From Rubellimicrobium roseum (GTDB lineage Bacteria; Pseudomonadota; Alphaproteobacteria; Rhodobacterales; Rhodobacteraceae): a stretch of 64,000 bases of DNA. Location: assembly GCF_006152145.1 (NCBI RefSeq), contig NZ_VDFV01000003.1, positions 1-64,000 on the forward strand, in the 5' to 3' direction. A model generated the notes under the pieces. That model searched no databases. It was not told the DNA's origin and worked only from the letters and a program-made list of their open reading frames with translations. A program made the translations under genes and the position numbers. This document shows, one piece after another, positions 53,741 through 60,261 of this stretch (within the stretch, counting starts at the first letter, position 1; every line of letters begins with the position of its first letter).

Positions 53741-54172
53741 TCAGCGGGCCGCGCGGTTGCCTATGGCATAGGCGCCGTCGCCCAGCAGGGCCTGCACGAG
53801 GAGGGTGACGGTCCAGAAGGCGGGATATTCCCAGCCACCGCCCGCGTTCGAGAAGAAAAAGCCGGCCGAGCCGTGGCCGAAATAGGCGGCCCCGACCATC
53901 ACCGGGACGAGCAGCAGCGACACCCAGCGGGTCGCCATCCCGGCGATCAGGGCAAGCCCGCCCAGAAGCTCGACGGCTATGGTGACATAGGCCAGCGCGG
54001 CGGGCAGGCCGATGGAGGCGAAGTAGCCGGCGGTGCCCGATGGCGTGAAGACGGCGATCTTCATCCAGGCGTGGAGGACGAAGAGCACGCCCATGGCGAC
54101 GCGGAGAAGAAACGCCGCGAGATCGGCTTGGGACGGGGTGGCGCGGGACGCCGTGGCGGTGGCGAAGGTCAT
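53741..54172 (-). CDS. DoxX-family membrane protein
   Basis: This encodes 143 residues with four hydrophobic segments. FLLRVAMGVLFVLHAWMKI, AVELLGGLALIAGMATRWVSLLLVPVMVGA and NAGGGWEYPAFWTVTLLVQALLGDGAYAI follow the DoxX pattern. GAGGA precedes ATG 54172; a longer frame starting at 54238 adds a hydrophilic leader. DoxX proteins occur with quinone-related or oxidative-stress genes, and their biochemical role is poorly defined. It is the first gene of the set with VOC and yqjG, and a LysR regulator lies just upstream. Confidence 0.85.
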   Translation of the reverse strand: MTFATATASRATPSQADLAAFLLRVAMGVLFVLHAWMKIAVFTPSGTAGYFASIGLPAALAYVTIAVELLGGLALIAGMATRWVSLLLVPVMVGAAYFGHGSAGFFFSNAGGGWEYPAFWTVTLLVQALLGDGAYAIGNRAAR

Positions 54173-54264
54173 GGTCGTGGTCCTCGATTGAGATTGCCCG
54201 GACGGGCTTGCCACCTCCATATGCATCAGGTCCGCCACGTCGATAATCCAGGGGAGCGGAAGAA

Positions 54265-54289
54265 CATTCCATCCTCCCGGGAAGGAATG
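54265..54289. promoter_or_regulatory. Inverted repeat between lysR and doxX
   Basis: CATTCC (54265-54270) and GGAATG (54284-54289) form a perfect six-base inverted repeat with 13 bases between. It lies about 93 bp upstream of the doxX start and just after the lysR stop. It could be the LysR protein's binding site or a terminator without a T-run. Confidence 0.45.
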
Positions 54290-54292
54290 GCC

Positions 54293-55171
54293 CTACGTGC
54301 CGCGCAGGCCACGAACCAGGGTCTCGATCAACACGCGCACCTTGGCGGCCGGATGGCGGCCAGAGGGCGTCATGGCAAAGATCCCATGCGGCGCCTCCTC
54401 GCATCCCACGAGGCACCGTTCCACGTGCCCGGCCCGAAGAGCCTCGGTCACCACGAAGTCGGGAAGATAGGCGATACCCAAGCCCGCCTCCGCAGCGGCC
54501 AGGCACACGGAGGCGTTCGAGAAGGTGAGCCGTCCCGCGACGGTTACCTGACGTCCGTCCCCGAACGTCCAGCGATGCGGGTCGCGTCGGTTGGTGTCGA
54601 TAATGCAGTCATGGCGGGCGAGATCCTCGGGCCTCTCGGGCCGACCTTTTTCGGCCAGATAGCCGGGCGAGGCCACGGCCACGATCCGCGCCTCGGCCAG
54701 CTTGCGCGCGACCAGGGTGGAATCGCCGGGGCGCCCGACGCGGATCGCCATGTCGAAGCCTTCCTCGACGAGCCGGACCAGACGATCGGTGAAATCGACC
54801 TCCAGCGCGATCTGGGGAAAGTCGCCGGCGAACCGGGCCAGAAGCGGCGCCAGCCGCAGCGTGCCCAGTGTCAGCGGCGCCGAGACGCGCAGCCGGCCCT
54901 TGGGCACGGTTCCAGAGCTGCGCACCTCGGCATCGAGCGCGTCCAGCTCGTCCAGCAGTCCGCGAAGACGGTCATGATAAAGTTGGCCCGCCTCCGTCGG
55001 CTGAAGCGCCCGCGTGGTGCGGTGCAGGAGCCGCACGCCCAGCTCGGCCTCCAGCCGGGCCACCAGCTTGGAGGCCTGGCCCGAACTGGTTCCCAGCCGC
55101 TGCGCCGCCGCCGCAAAGCTGCCCGCCTCCATGACGGCCATGAACATGCGATCGGCGGCGAGGCGGTCCAT
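54293..55171 (-). CDS. LysR-family regulator
   Basis: This encodes 292 residues. The N-terminal winged helix-turn-helix reads FAAAAQRLGTSSGQASKLVARLEAELGVRLLHRTTRALQPTEAG. The rest is the ligand-binding domain (GRLRVSAPLTLGTLRLAPLLARFAGDFPQIALEVDFTDRLVRLVEEGFDMAIRVGRPGDS). It lies upstream of doxX-VOC-yqjG on the same strand, 120 bp away. In other bacteria such LysR genes control detoxification genes of this kind, so it is the probable regulator. Ligand unknown. Confidence 0.92.
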   Translation of the reverse strand: MDRLAADRMFMAVMEAGSFAAAAQRLGTSSGQASKLVARLEAELGVRLLHRTTRALQPTEAGQLYHDRLRGLLDELDALDAEVRSSGTVPKGRLRVSAPLTLGTLRLAPLLARFAGDFPQIALEVDFTDRLVRLVEEGFDMAIRVGRPGDSTLVARKLAEARIVAVASPGYLAEKGRPERPEDLARHDCIIDTNRRDPHRWTFGDGRQVTVAGRLTFSNASVCLAAAEAGLGIAYLPDFVVTEALRAGHVERCLVGCEEAPHGIFAMTPSGRHPAAKVRVLIETLVRGLRGT

Positions 55172-55231
55172 GGCGGCTCCGGTCGGGGGGCGTCCGGAGC
55201 CTACGACCGGCCATGGGCGGCCGAAAGGGCG

Positions 55232-55732
55232 TCAGGCGGCCTGCTGCTCGGCCGCGGCGTTGATGACGCTCTCGGCGAGGTCGGTCAGGAGCTTGTCCGT
55301 CTTCTCCTCCTCGGCCAGAGTCTCGCGCAGGAGGTTCTCGGCGTCCGTGTTGCCCAGTTGCTTGGCCCAGGACGCGAGCGTGCCGTAGCGGCAGATCTCG
55401 TAGTGCTCGATGGCCTGCGCGGCGGCGAGCAGGCCCGCGTCGGCCGCAGGGGAGCCCTTGTACTCCTCCATGATCTCCTCGCCTTCCTCGACAAGGCCGT
55501 CCATGGCCGCGCAGGTCTTGCCTTGGGCGCGTTTGCCGATGGTCTCGAACACGCGCTGAAGGCGCTCGATCTGGCCCTCGGTCTCGTCGCGGTGCTGCTC
55601 GAAGGCCTGCTTCAGCTCGGCGTGCTGGGCCGCGCGGGCGTGCTTCTTGAGAGCCTGCAGGGCCTTTCGCTCGGCGTAGTAGGCGTCGCGAAGGCCGTCA
55701 TGGAACAGTTTCTCCAAATTCGCGGCGGGCAT
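55232..55732 (-). CDS. YciE/DUF892 ferritin-like protein
   Basis: This encodes 166 residues, all helical. LEKLFHDGLRDAYYAERKALQALKKHARAAQ, LKQAFEQHRDETEGQIERLQRVFE, AAAQAIEHYEICRYGTLASWAKQLG and TLAEEEKTDKLLTDLAE give a four-helix bundle with metal-site Glu/His residues of the YciE/YciF family. GGAGAG precedes ATG 55732, and an alternative in-frame ATG lies four codons earlier. It is divergent from manganese catalase with 169 bp between. Both are typical of oxidative or stationary-phase stress and may be controlled together (inference). Confidence 0.9.
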   Translation of the reverse strand: MPAANLEKLFHDGLRDAYYAERKALQALKKHARAAQHAELKQAFEQHRDETEGQIERLQRVFETIGKRAQGKTCAAMDGLVEEGEEIMEEYKGSPAADAGLLAAAQAIEHYEICRYGTLASWAKQLGNTDAENLLRETLAEEEKTDKLLTDLAESVINAAAEQQAA

Positions 55733-55901
55733 AGGTCTCTCCATCCAATGGATCGTGAGCCTGACGAACGCTGCGCCCCCGCTGCTGTTCCCGTCCGTTT
55801 GCCGCCTAGGGCGGGTTTGCCGCTCATTGTCCAAGGACCTCTGGCCAGCCTCTCCTGTCCGCCTAGTTGCCGGCGAAGCCATCACATAGGAGGGCTCTTC
55901 C

Positions 55902-56849
55902 ATGTTCCTGCGCGTCGACAAGCTCCAGATCGAGCTGCCACCCCCCAGGAAGCAGGACCCCAACGCCGCCTTCGCCCTCCAGGAGCTTCTGGGCGGCAAG
56001 TACGGCGAGATGTCCACGCTCGGAAATTACATGTTCCAGAGCTTCAACTTCCGCTCCAAGTCGAAGCTGAAGCCCTTCTACGAGCTGGTGGCCGCCATCA
56101 CCGCCGAGGAGCTGGGGCATGTGGAGTTGGTCTCGAACGGCGTGGCGATGCTGGCCAACGGGCCGGACGCGGCGGCGGACGATTCGGGGACCGGCGGCGA
56201 CATCAGCGAGGGGCCCTTCGGGCAGATGCAGGACATCCGTCTGGCCGCAGGCTTCCTGTCGCACGGCGGCGGGGCGGTGCCGATCGACTCGAACGGGATG
56301 AGCTGGAACAAGGACTTCGTGACCACGACCGGCAACGTGGTCTTCGACCTCCTCCACAACTTCCATCTGGAATGCGGGGCGCGGCTGCACAAGCTGCGCG
56401 TCTACGAGACGCTGGACAGCTCCGACGCCACGGGTCGCGAGGTCTGCGGTTACCTGCTCGTGCGCGGCTCGGTCCACGCCCACGCCTATGCCTTGGCGCT
56501 CAAGAAGCTGACCGGCGTCGCCATCGAGCAGATGCTGCCCACGCCCAACATTCCGCTGGGCAATATACCGGAATGCCAGAAGTACCTGCAGGAGGGCGCG
56601 CACCGGCGGCTCTATACCTTCTCGCCCTCGGATTACAGCGCGATCCGGGGCATCTGGGAAGGCGAGATGGCCCTGCCCACCGACCCGCCGGGCGAACTGG
56701 TCGTGGTCGAGGGAATGCCGGACGGCGGGCGCATCCACGACCTCGTGGGCCAGCCCTCGGCCTTCACGCCCGACTACGCGCCCGAGGAGTTCTACGAGAT
56801 CGCGAGCAGGCTGACGCAGAAGGCCCATCAGGGGGCGGGCTCCCTCTAG
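55902..56849 (+). CDS. Manganese catalase
   Basis: This encodes 315 residues of the non-haem, dimanganese catalase family, which breaks down hydrogen peroxide. NAAFALQELLGGKYGEMSTLGNYMFQSFNFRSK is the typical N-terminus. Metal-site residues are visible in ITAEELGHVELV, NFHLECGARLHKLRVYE and RGSVHAHAYALALKKLTG. Strong ribosome site TAGGAGGG. It lies opposite the YciE-like gene. A perfect hairpin lies after its end, immediately before the next gene. Confidence 0.95.
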   Translation: MFLRVDKLQIELPPPRKQDPNAAFALQELLGGKYGEMSTLGNYMFQSFNFRSKSKLKPFYELVAAITAEELGHVELVSNGVAMLANGPDAAADDSGTGGDISEGPFGQMQDIRLAAGFLSHGGGAVPIDSNGMSWNKDFVTTTGNVVFDLLHNFHLECGARLHKLRVYETLDSSDATGREVCGYLLVRGSVHAHAYALALKKLTGVAIEQMLPTPNIPLGNIPECQKYLQEGAHRRLYTFSPSDYSAIRGIWEGEMALPTDPPGELVVVEGMPDGGRIHDLVGQPSAFTPDYAPEEFYEIASRLTQKAHQGAGSL

Positions 56850-56879
56850 GACGCTCGCGCTGTCCCGGCGCAGTGCTAA

Positions 56880-56905
56880 GGTCCCTCCGTCTTCACGGAG
56901 GGACC
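56880..56905 (+). promoter_or_regulatory. Perfect hairpin burying the ribosome site of the SMP-30 gene
   Basis: GGTCCCTCCGT (56880-56890) pairs perfectly with ACGGAGGGACC (56895-56905) over the loop CTTC. The right arm contains the GGAGGG ribosome site, and the ATG of the next gene follows immediately at 56906. It may act as a terminator for the catalase gene, as a translational off-switch, or both. No T-run is present. Confidence 0.7.
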
Positions 56906-57802
56906 ATGTCGATCTATGAAATCCGCGACCCGCGTTTCCGCGCCTTGATCCAGCCTTCGGCGCGTCTCGACCACCTTGGCACCGGCCTGCGCTGGGCCGA
57001 AGGGCCGGTCTGGTTCCCGGCGCACCAGGCTCTCTATCTCAGCGACATCCCCAACGACCGCATCCTGCGCTGGACCGAGGGCACGGGCCTGTCAGCCTTC
57101 CGGACGGCTGTCGGTTACACCAACGGTCACACCCGCGACCGCGAGGGACGGTTGGTGAGCTGCTCGCACGGGACACGCTCGGTGGTCCGCACCGAGCACG
57201 ACGGCACGACGACGATCCTCGCGGAGAGCTACGGCGGCCGGTGGCTCAACTCGCCCAATGACGTGGTCGTGGCGCGCGACGGGGCCGTGTGGTTCAGCGA
57301 TCCGACCTACGGCATCCTGTCGGACTACGAGGGCTACGAGTCGGTGCCCGAGCAGGACGAGAACGCCGTCTATCGCATCCCGCCCGGTGGCGGAGAGCCC
57401 GAGCGAGTGGCGACGGGCTTCGTCCAGCCGAATGGCTTGGCCTTCTCGCCGGACGAGTCGCGGCTCTATGTCGCCGAGAGCGGGTCGAGCCATGACGATG
57501 CGGTGCCATCCGTGCTGCGGGTCTTCGAGATGGAGAACGGGCGGCTGGGGGAGGGCAGGGTCTTCGCCCATGTGGAACCGGGTCCCCCGGACGGTCTGCG
57601 GGTGGACGCGCGAGGGAACGTCTGGTGCTCGGCCGCCGACGGCGTTCAGGTCTTCTACCCCGATGGCACGTTGATCGGCAAGATTCTCGTGCCCGAGCGG
57701 GTGGCGAATCTCTGCTTCGGGGGGCCGCGCGGCAATCGGCTCTTCTTGGCCGCCACGACCTCGGTCTATGCGGTCTACGTCAATGCGCGGGCAGCAGCCT
57801 GA
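56906..57802 (+). CDS. SMP-30/gluconolactonase-family protein
   Basis: This encodes 298 residues forming a six-bladed propeller. LRWAEGPVWFPAHQALYLSDIPNDRILRW has the N-terminal metal-site Glu; RWLNSPNDVVVARDGAVWFSDPTYGIL has the Asn/Asp of the active site; VQPNGLAFSPDESRLYVAES and PPDGLRVDARGNVWCSAADG complete the metal ligands (Asn, Asp). It probably hydrolyses sugar lactones such as gluconolactone to the acid, and might serve with a sugar dehydrogenase. The start at ATG 56906 is fixed by the ribosome site inside the adjoining hairpin. Confidence 0.93.
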   Translation: MSIYEIRDPRFRALIQPSARLDHLGTGLRWAEGPVWFPAHQALYLSDIPNDRILRWTEGTGLSAFRTAVGYTNGHTRDREGRLVSCSHGTRSVVRTEHDGTTTILAESYGGRWLNSPNDVVVARDGAVWFSDPTYGILSDYEGYESVPEQDENAVYRIPPGGGEPERVATGFVQPNGLAFSPDESRLYVAESGSSHDDAVPSVLRVFEMENGRLGEGRVFAHVEPGPPDGLRVDARGNVWCSAADGVQVFYPDGTLIGKILVPERVANLCFGGPRGNRLFLAATTSVYAVYVNARAAA

Positions 57803-57810
57803 ATGCGAAA

Positions 57811-57832
57811 GGGGCGACCGTTAGGTCGCCCC
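57811..57832. terminator. Bidirectional terminator between SMP-30 gene and tRNA
   Basis: GGGGCGACC (57811-57819) pairs perfectly with GGTCGCCCC (57824-57832) over GTTA. It lies after the converging SMP-30 gene and the downstream tRNA. On the minus strand it is followed by TTTCGC, a short T-run. Confidence 0.8.
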
Positions 57833-57848
57833 TGTCACGCCGGATGAT

Positions 57849-57923
57849 TGGAGCGGGCGATGAGATTCGAACTCACGACCCTTACCTTGGCAAGGTAATG
57901 CTCTACCCCTGAGCTACGCCCGC
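57849..57923 (-). tRNA. tRNA-Gly (GCC), copy 1
   Basis: On the minus strand the gene begins GCGGGCGTAGCTCAGGGGTA and shows a complete cloverleaf: acceptor stem GCGGGCG/CGCCCGC, anticodon loop CTTGCCAAG with anticodon GCC, T-loop GTTCGAAT, discriminator U and encoded CCA. The 75 bases are identical to copy 2. Confidence 0.97.
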
Positions 57924-58020
57924 GCTCCGTGGGAGGGTATCTACCGATAGGCGCGGAGGGCTGCAAGAGGTCGCGAAAGCATTTCCGCAAGGATCTTGGG
58001 GGACGCGCCAGAAACGAAAA

Positions 58021-58040
58021 GGGCGGCCCGAAGGCCGCCC
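58021..58040 (-). terminator. Terminator after tRNA-Gly copy 2
   Basis: GGGCGGCC (58021-58028) pairs perfectly with GGCCGCCC (58033-58040) over a four-base loop. On the minus strand it is followed by CTTTTCGTTTC, a short T-run. It lies 15 bases after copy 2 of the tRNA. Each tRNA copy therefore has its own terminator. Confidence 0.85.
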
Positions 58041-58055
58041 CATCACGACGGAGAC

Positions 58056-58130
58056 TGGAGCGGGCGATGAGATTCGAACTCACGACCCTTACCTTGGCAA
58101 GGTAATGCTCTACCCCTGAGCTACGCCCGC
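58056..58130 (-). tRNA. tRNA-Gly (GCC), copy 2
   Basis: The 75 bases are identical to the gene at 57849-57923, including the encoded CCA. The two copies lie 132 bases apart with separate terminators, so each is probably transcribed as its own unit or with partial read-through. Confidence 0.97.
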
Positions 58131-58205
58131 CCGTTCCGTGATGGGGTGTCTACTCATCGCTGCATCACGCTGCAAGGGGAGAAATGCCCGCTTGCCGCCG
58201 GGTCG

Positions 58206-58961
58206 TCAGGCGGCAGGCTGTCCGCGCTCCGCCTCCTCGGCCAGGCGGCGCTGTCGCCGCTGCTTCCAGAGGTTCAGACCTTCGACTCCGCCGGCAAAGA
58301 CCATGGCGGCGTAGATGAAGCCACGCTCCACGTGGAAGTGGAAGCCATCCGCCACCAGTGCCATGCCCACCATCACCAGGAAAGCCAAGGCCAGCATCTT
58401 GGTCGAGGGATGGTTCTCGATGAAGTTCGCTATGGGGTTCGCCGCGACCATCATGATGACGATGGCGATCACGATGGCGGCGACCATTACCGGGATGTGG
58501 TCGGCTATGCCCACGGCGGTGATGACGCTGTCCAGCGAGAACACGAGGTCGAGAACGACGATCTGCGCGATCACCGCCGCGAAAGAGGCATGGACGACAG
58601 CATCTGTTCCATGGTGACCGCCGTTACCCTCTACATCCTGAAAGATCTCGTTAGCGCCCTTGTAGATCAGGAACAGGCCACCCCCGATCAGGATCACGTC
58701 GCGCCAACTGAGTCCGAATCCCGCGATGGTGACGAAGGGCTCGGTCAGTCCGATGATCCAGGCAATCGAGAGGAGCAGCAGCACCCGCATGATGAGTGCG
58801 AGCAGGAGCCCGACAAGTCGGGCTCGGGCGCGCTGCTGCTCGGGCAGGCGCTGGGAGATGATGGACAGGAAGATGACGTTGTCCACTCCCAGCACGATCT
58901 CCAGGATCGTCAGGGTGAGGAACGAGGCCCAGACGGCCGGGTCCGAGAACAGCTCGATCAT
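58206..58961 (-). CDS. TerC-family membrane protein
   Basis: This encodes 251 residues with about seven hydrophobic segments. The start, MIELFSDPAVWASFLTLTILEIVLGVDNVIFLSIIS, carries the EIVLGVDN motif of TerC/YkoY proteins. The second conserved stretch, VVLDLVFSLDSVITAVGIADHIPVM, supplies the other acidic residues of the supposed metal path. HFHVERGFIYAAMVFAGGVEGLNL lies near the C-terminus. TerC proteins take part in manganese export or metal loading of secreted proteins, or in tellurite resistance; which applies here is not known. Confidence 0.92.
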   Translation of the reverse strand: MIELFSDPAVWASFLTLTILEIVLGVDNVIFLSIISQRLPEQQRARARLVGLLLALIMRVLLLLSIAWIIGLTEPFVTIAGFGLSWRDVILIGGGLFLIYKGANEIFQDVEGNGGHHGTDAVVHASFAAVIAQIVVLDLVFSLDSVITAVGIADHIPVMVAAIVIAIVIMMVAANPIANFIENHPSTKMLALAFLVMVGMALVADGFHFHVERGFIYAAMVFAGGVEGLNLWKQRRQRRLAEEAERGQPAA

Positions 58962-59025
58962 GATGTGGCGCCGTATCGTTCAAGGGCGGGCGCCGCCCAG
59001 CGGCGCGCTTGTTTGCACAATGACC

Positions 59026-59412
59026 TTACGCGCGCCGGGGTTCCGACTGCCATAGCGAACGATGGTCGTGGGTGCGGTCGCCTAGCGTCCGGGGTGGCCG
59101 TCCCAGAAAACATTGAAGGTCCGGCGCAGGCCGGTTGGCCTTGCCACGCCACAGTTCAAGGTGCAGCCAGGCATGAACCAACGCCCGCACCTGGGATGCA
59201 GCCTGGCTGTTGACACGCAGTAGGCAGCCAGCGACTGAAGCGGCTTCGTAGCGGATCGGATCACCCAATCCTTCGGTCAGGAGCCATCTTACGTGGTCAA
59301 AAGTGACGGCCTCGGCGCCGGTCAGGGCACAGGCTTTCCCGAGCTTTGGCCAAGGCTCTGCAACGTCGTCCTTAGCGACCTCGCCAGTGACCCGTACGTG
59401 TATAAAGATCAC
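59026..59412 (-). CDS. Possible hypothetical protein
   Basis: This open frame of 128 codons has no clear ribosome site and no family I recognise. The first half (for example EPWPKLGKACALTGAEAVTFDHVRWLLTEG) has an ordinary protein-like composition; the last third is Arg- and Pro-rich and less convincing. It stands in a gap of about 900 bases (58962-59871) in which I could support no other gene. Confidence 0.25.
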   Translation of the reverse strand: MIFIHVRVTGEVAKDDVAEPWPKLGKACALTGAEAVTFDHVRWLLTEGLGDPIRYEAASVAGCLLRVNSQAASQVRALVHAWLHLELWRGKANRPAPDLQCFLGRPPRTLGDRTHDHRSLWQSEPRRA

Positions 59413-59933
59413 GCAGGCCGGTCTGCCGAGCAGACATGGACGCCCCTCGTCAATGTCCCTCTGTTAAGGCCTGCCAAGGTTTGTGCAAAGAAGCCGAGCC
59501 GTAGGATTGTCCAGTCGCGCGGTCTCGATATTTCGATGGAGCAGGAAGTGGAACGTTTCGGTCCCTTGTCCCGACAGGTAGGCGATCGACCCCGCGCGCC
59601 CGGCCCGGATGCGGGCCACGAAGGGAACCAGCGGCCTGGGCCGCAGCCTAGGCAGCGCGATCAGGAACACCCTCGCATGCCTTGCCGCGTGGCGTCCCAG
59701 GTGTCGAAGGCGAAGCGGGCAGCAATCGCGCCGCTGGACACCCTGACCAAGCCATGAGGCACGCCAGCTCGGACGGCGAGACCTCGATCCAACGCCGCCT
59801 CAACCACGGCCGTTGTTGTCCGTCGACCTGGTGACGGGGATCGCCATCGTGCCCTTCTGACCTTGGCGTGCCTAGACGAGGGCCGAGCCCAGCAAGGCCA
59901 GGGCGGCGAGCGCCAGCATGGTCAGGGTCAGCA

Positions 59934-60260
59934 TCATCCCAAGAGGCCGAAGCGGTCCCAGAGCACGACGGGGGCGAGAGCCATGGAATGGATGAGTCGG
60001 CCGGACAGCAGCATCAACCCAAGGCCATGCAGGAGCGTGGCGCCCCAGTCCGCCAGTTCCAGCAGCCCCAGAAGCATTATCCCCAGCGGTGCGTACTCGG
60101 CGCAGTTCCCCTGGGCCCGCAGACGATGCAGCATCTCGGGGTCCCCACCGTCGCCGAGGCTGATGCGGCGGCCCCGCCGGTACAAGATGACCCGCGCGGT
60201 GAGCCCCAGGAACAGCGTCGTCAGCAGCGCCGCATAAAGGGACGTCACCGGCAGGGCCAT
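59934..60260 (-). CDS. MAPEG-family membrane protein, frameshifted at its end
   Basis: This encodes 108 residues with three hydrophobic segments. The family features are AALLTTLFLGLTARVILYRRGRRISLGDGGDPEMLHRLRAQGNCAEYAPLGIMLLGLLEL and LLHGLGLMLLSGRLIHSMAL. It stops at LWDRFGLLG (TGA 59936-59934). In the next frame the same DNA reads GMMLTLTMLALAALALLG to a stop at 59872, which is just the fourth helix expected of MAPEG proteins. A single base seems to be missing near 59937. It could be a real loss, a sequencing error, or a frameshift site. Such proteins are related to glutathione or eicosanoid enzymes; the bacterial function is unclear. Confidence 0.75.
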   Translation of the reverse strand: MALPVTSLYAALLTTLFLGLTARVILYRRGRRISLGDGGDPEMLHRLRAQGNCAEYAPLGIMLLGLLELADWGATLLHGLGLMLLSGRLIHSMALAPVVLWDRFGLLG

Positions 60261-60261
60261 G

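Noticed and set aside
51674-57802. Very long open frame (over 2,000 codons) on the plus strand
   Set aside because: It runs antisense to the LysR, DoxX, VOC and glutathionyl-hydroquinone reductase genes and through the manganese catalase gene in another frame. Only its last part is real, as the SMP-30 gene from 56906. High GC content makes such long frames common.
59464-59670. Small minus-strand frame of 68 codons
   Set aside because: It has Arg/Leu-rich composition, no ribosome site and no family.
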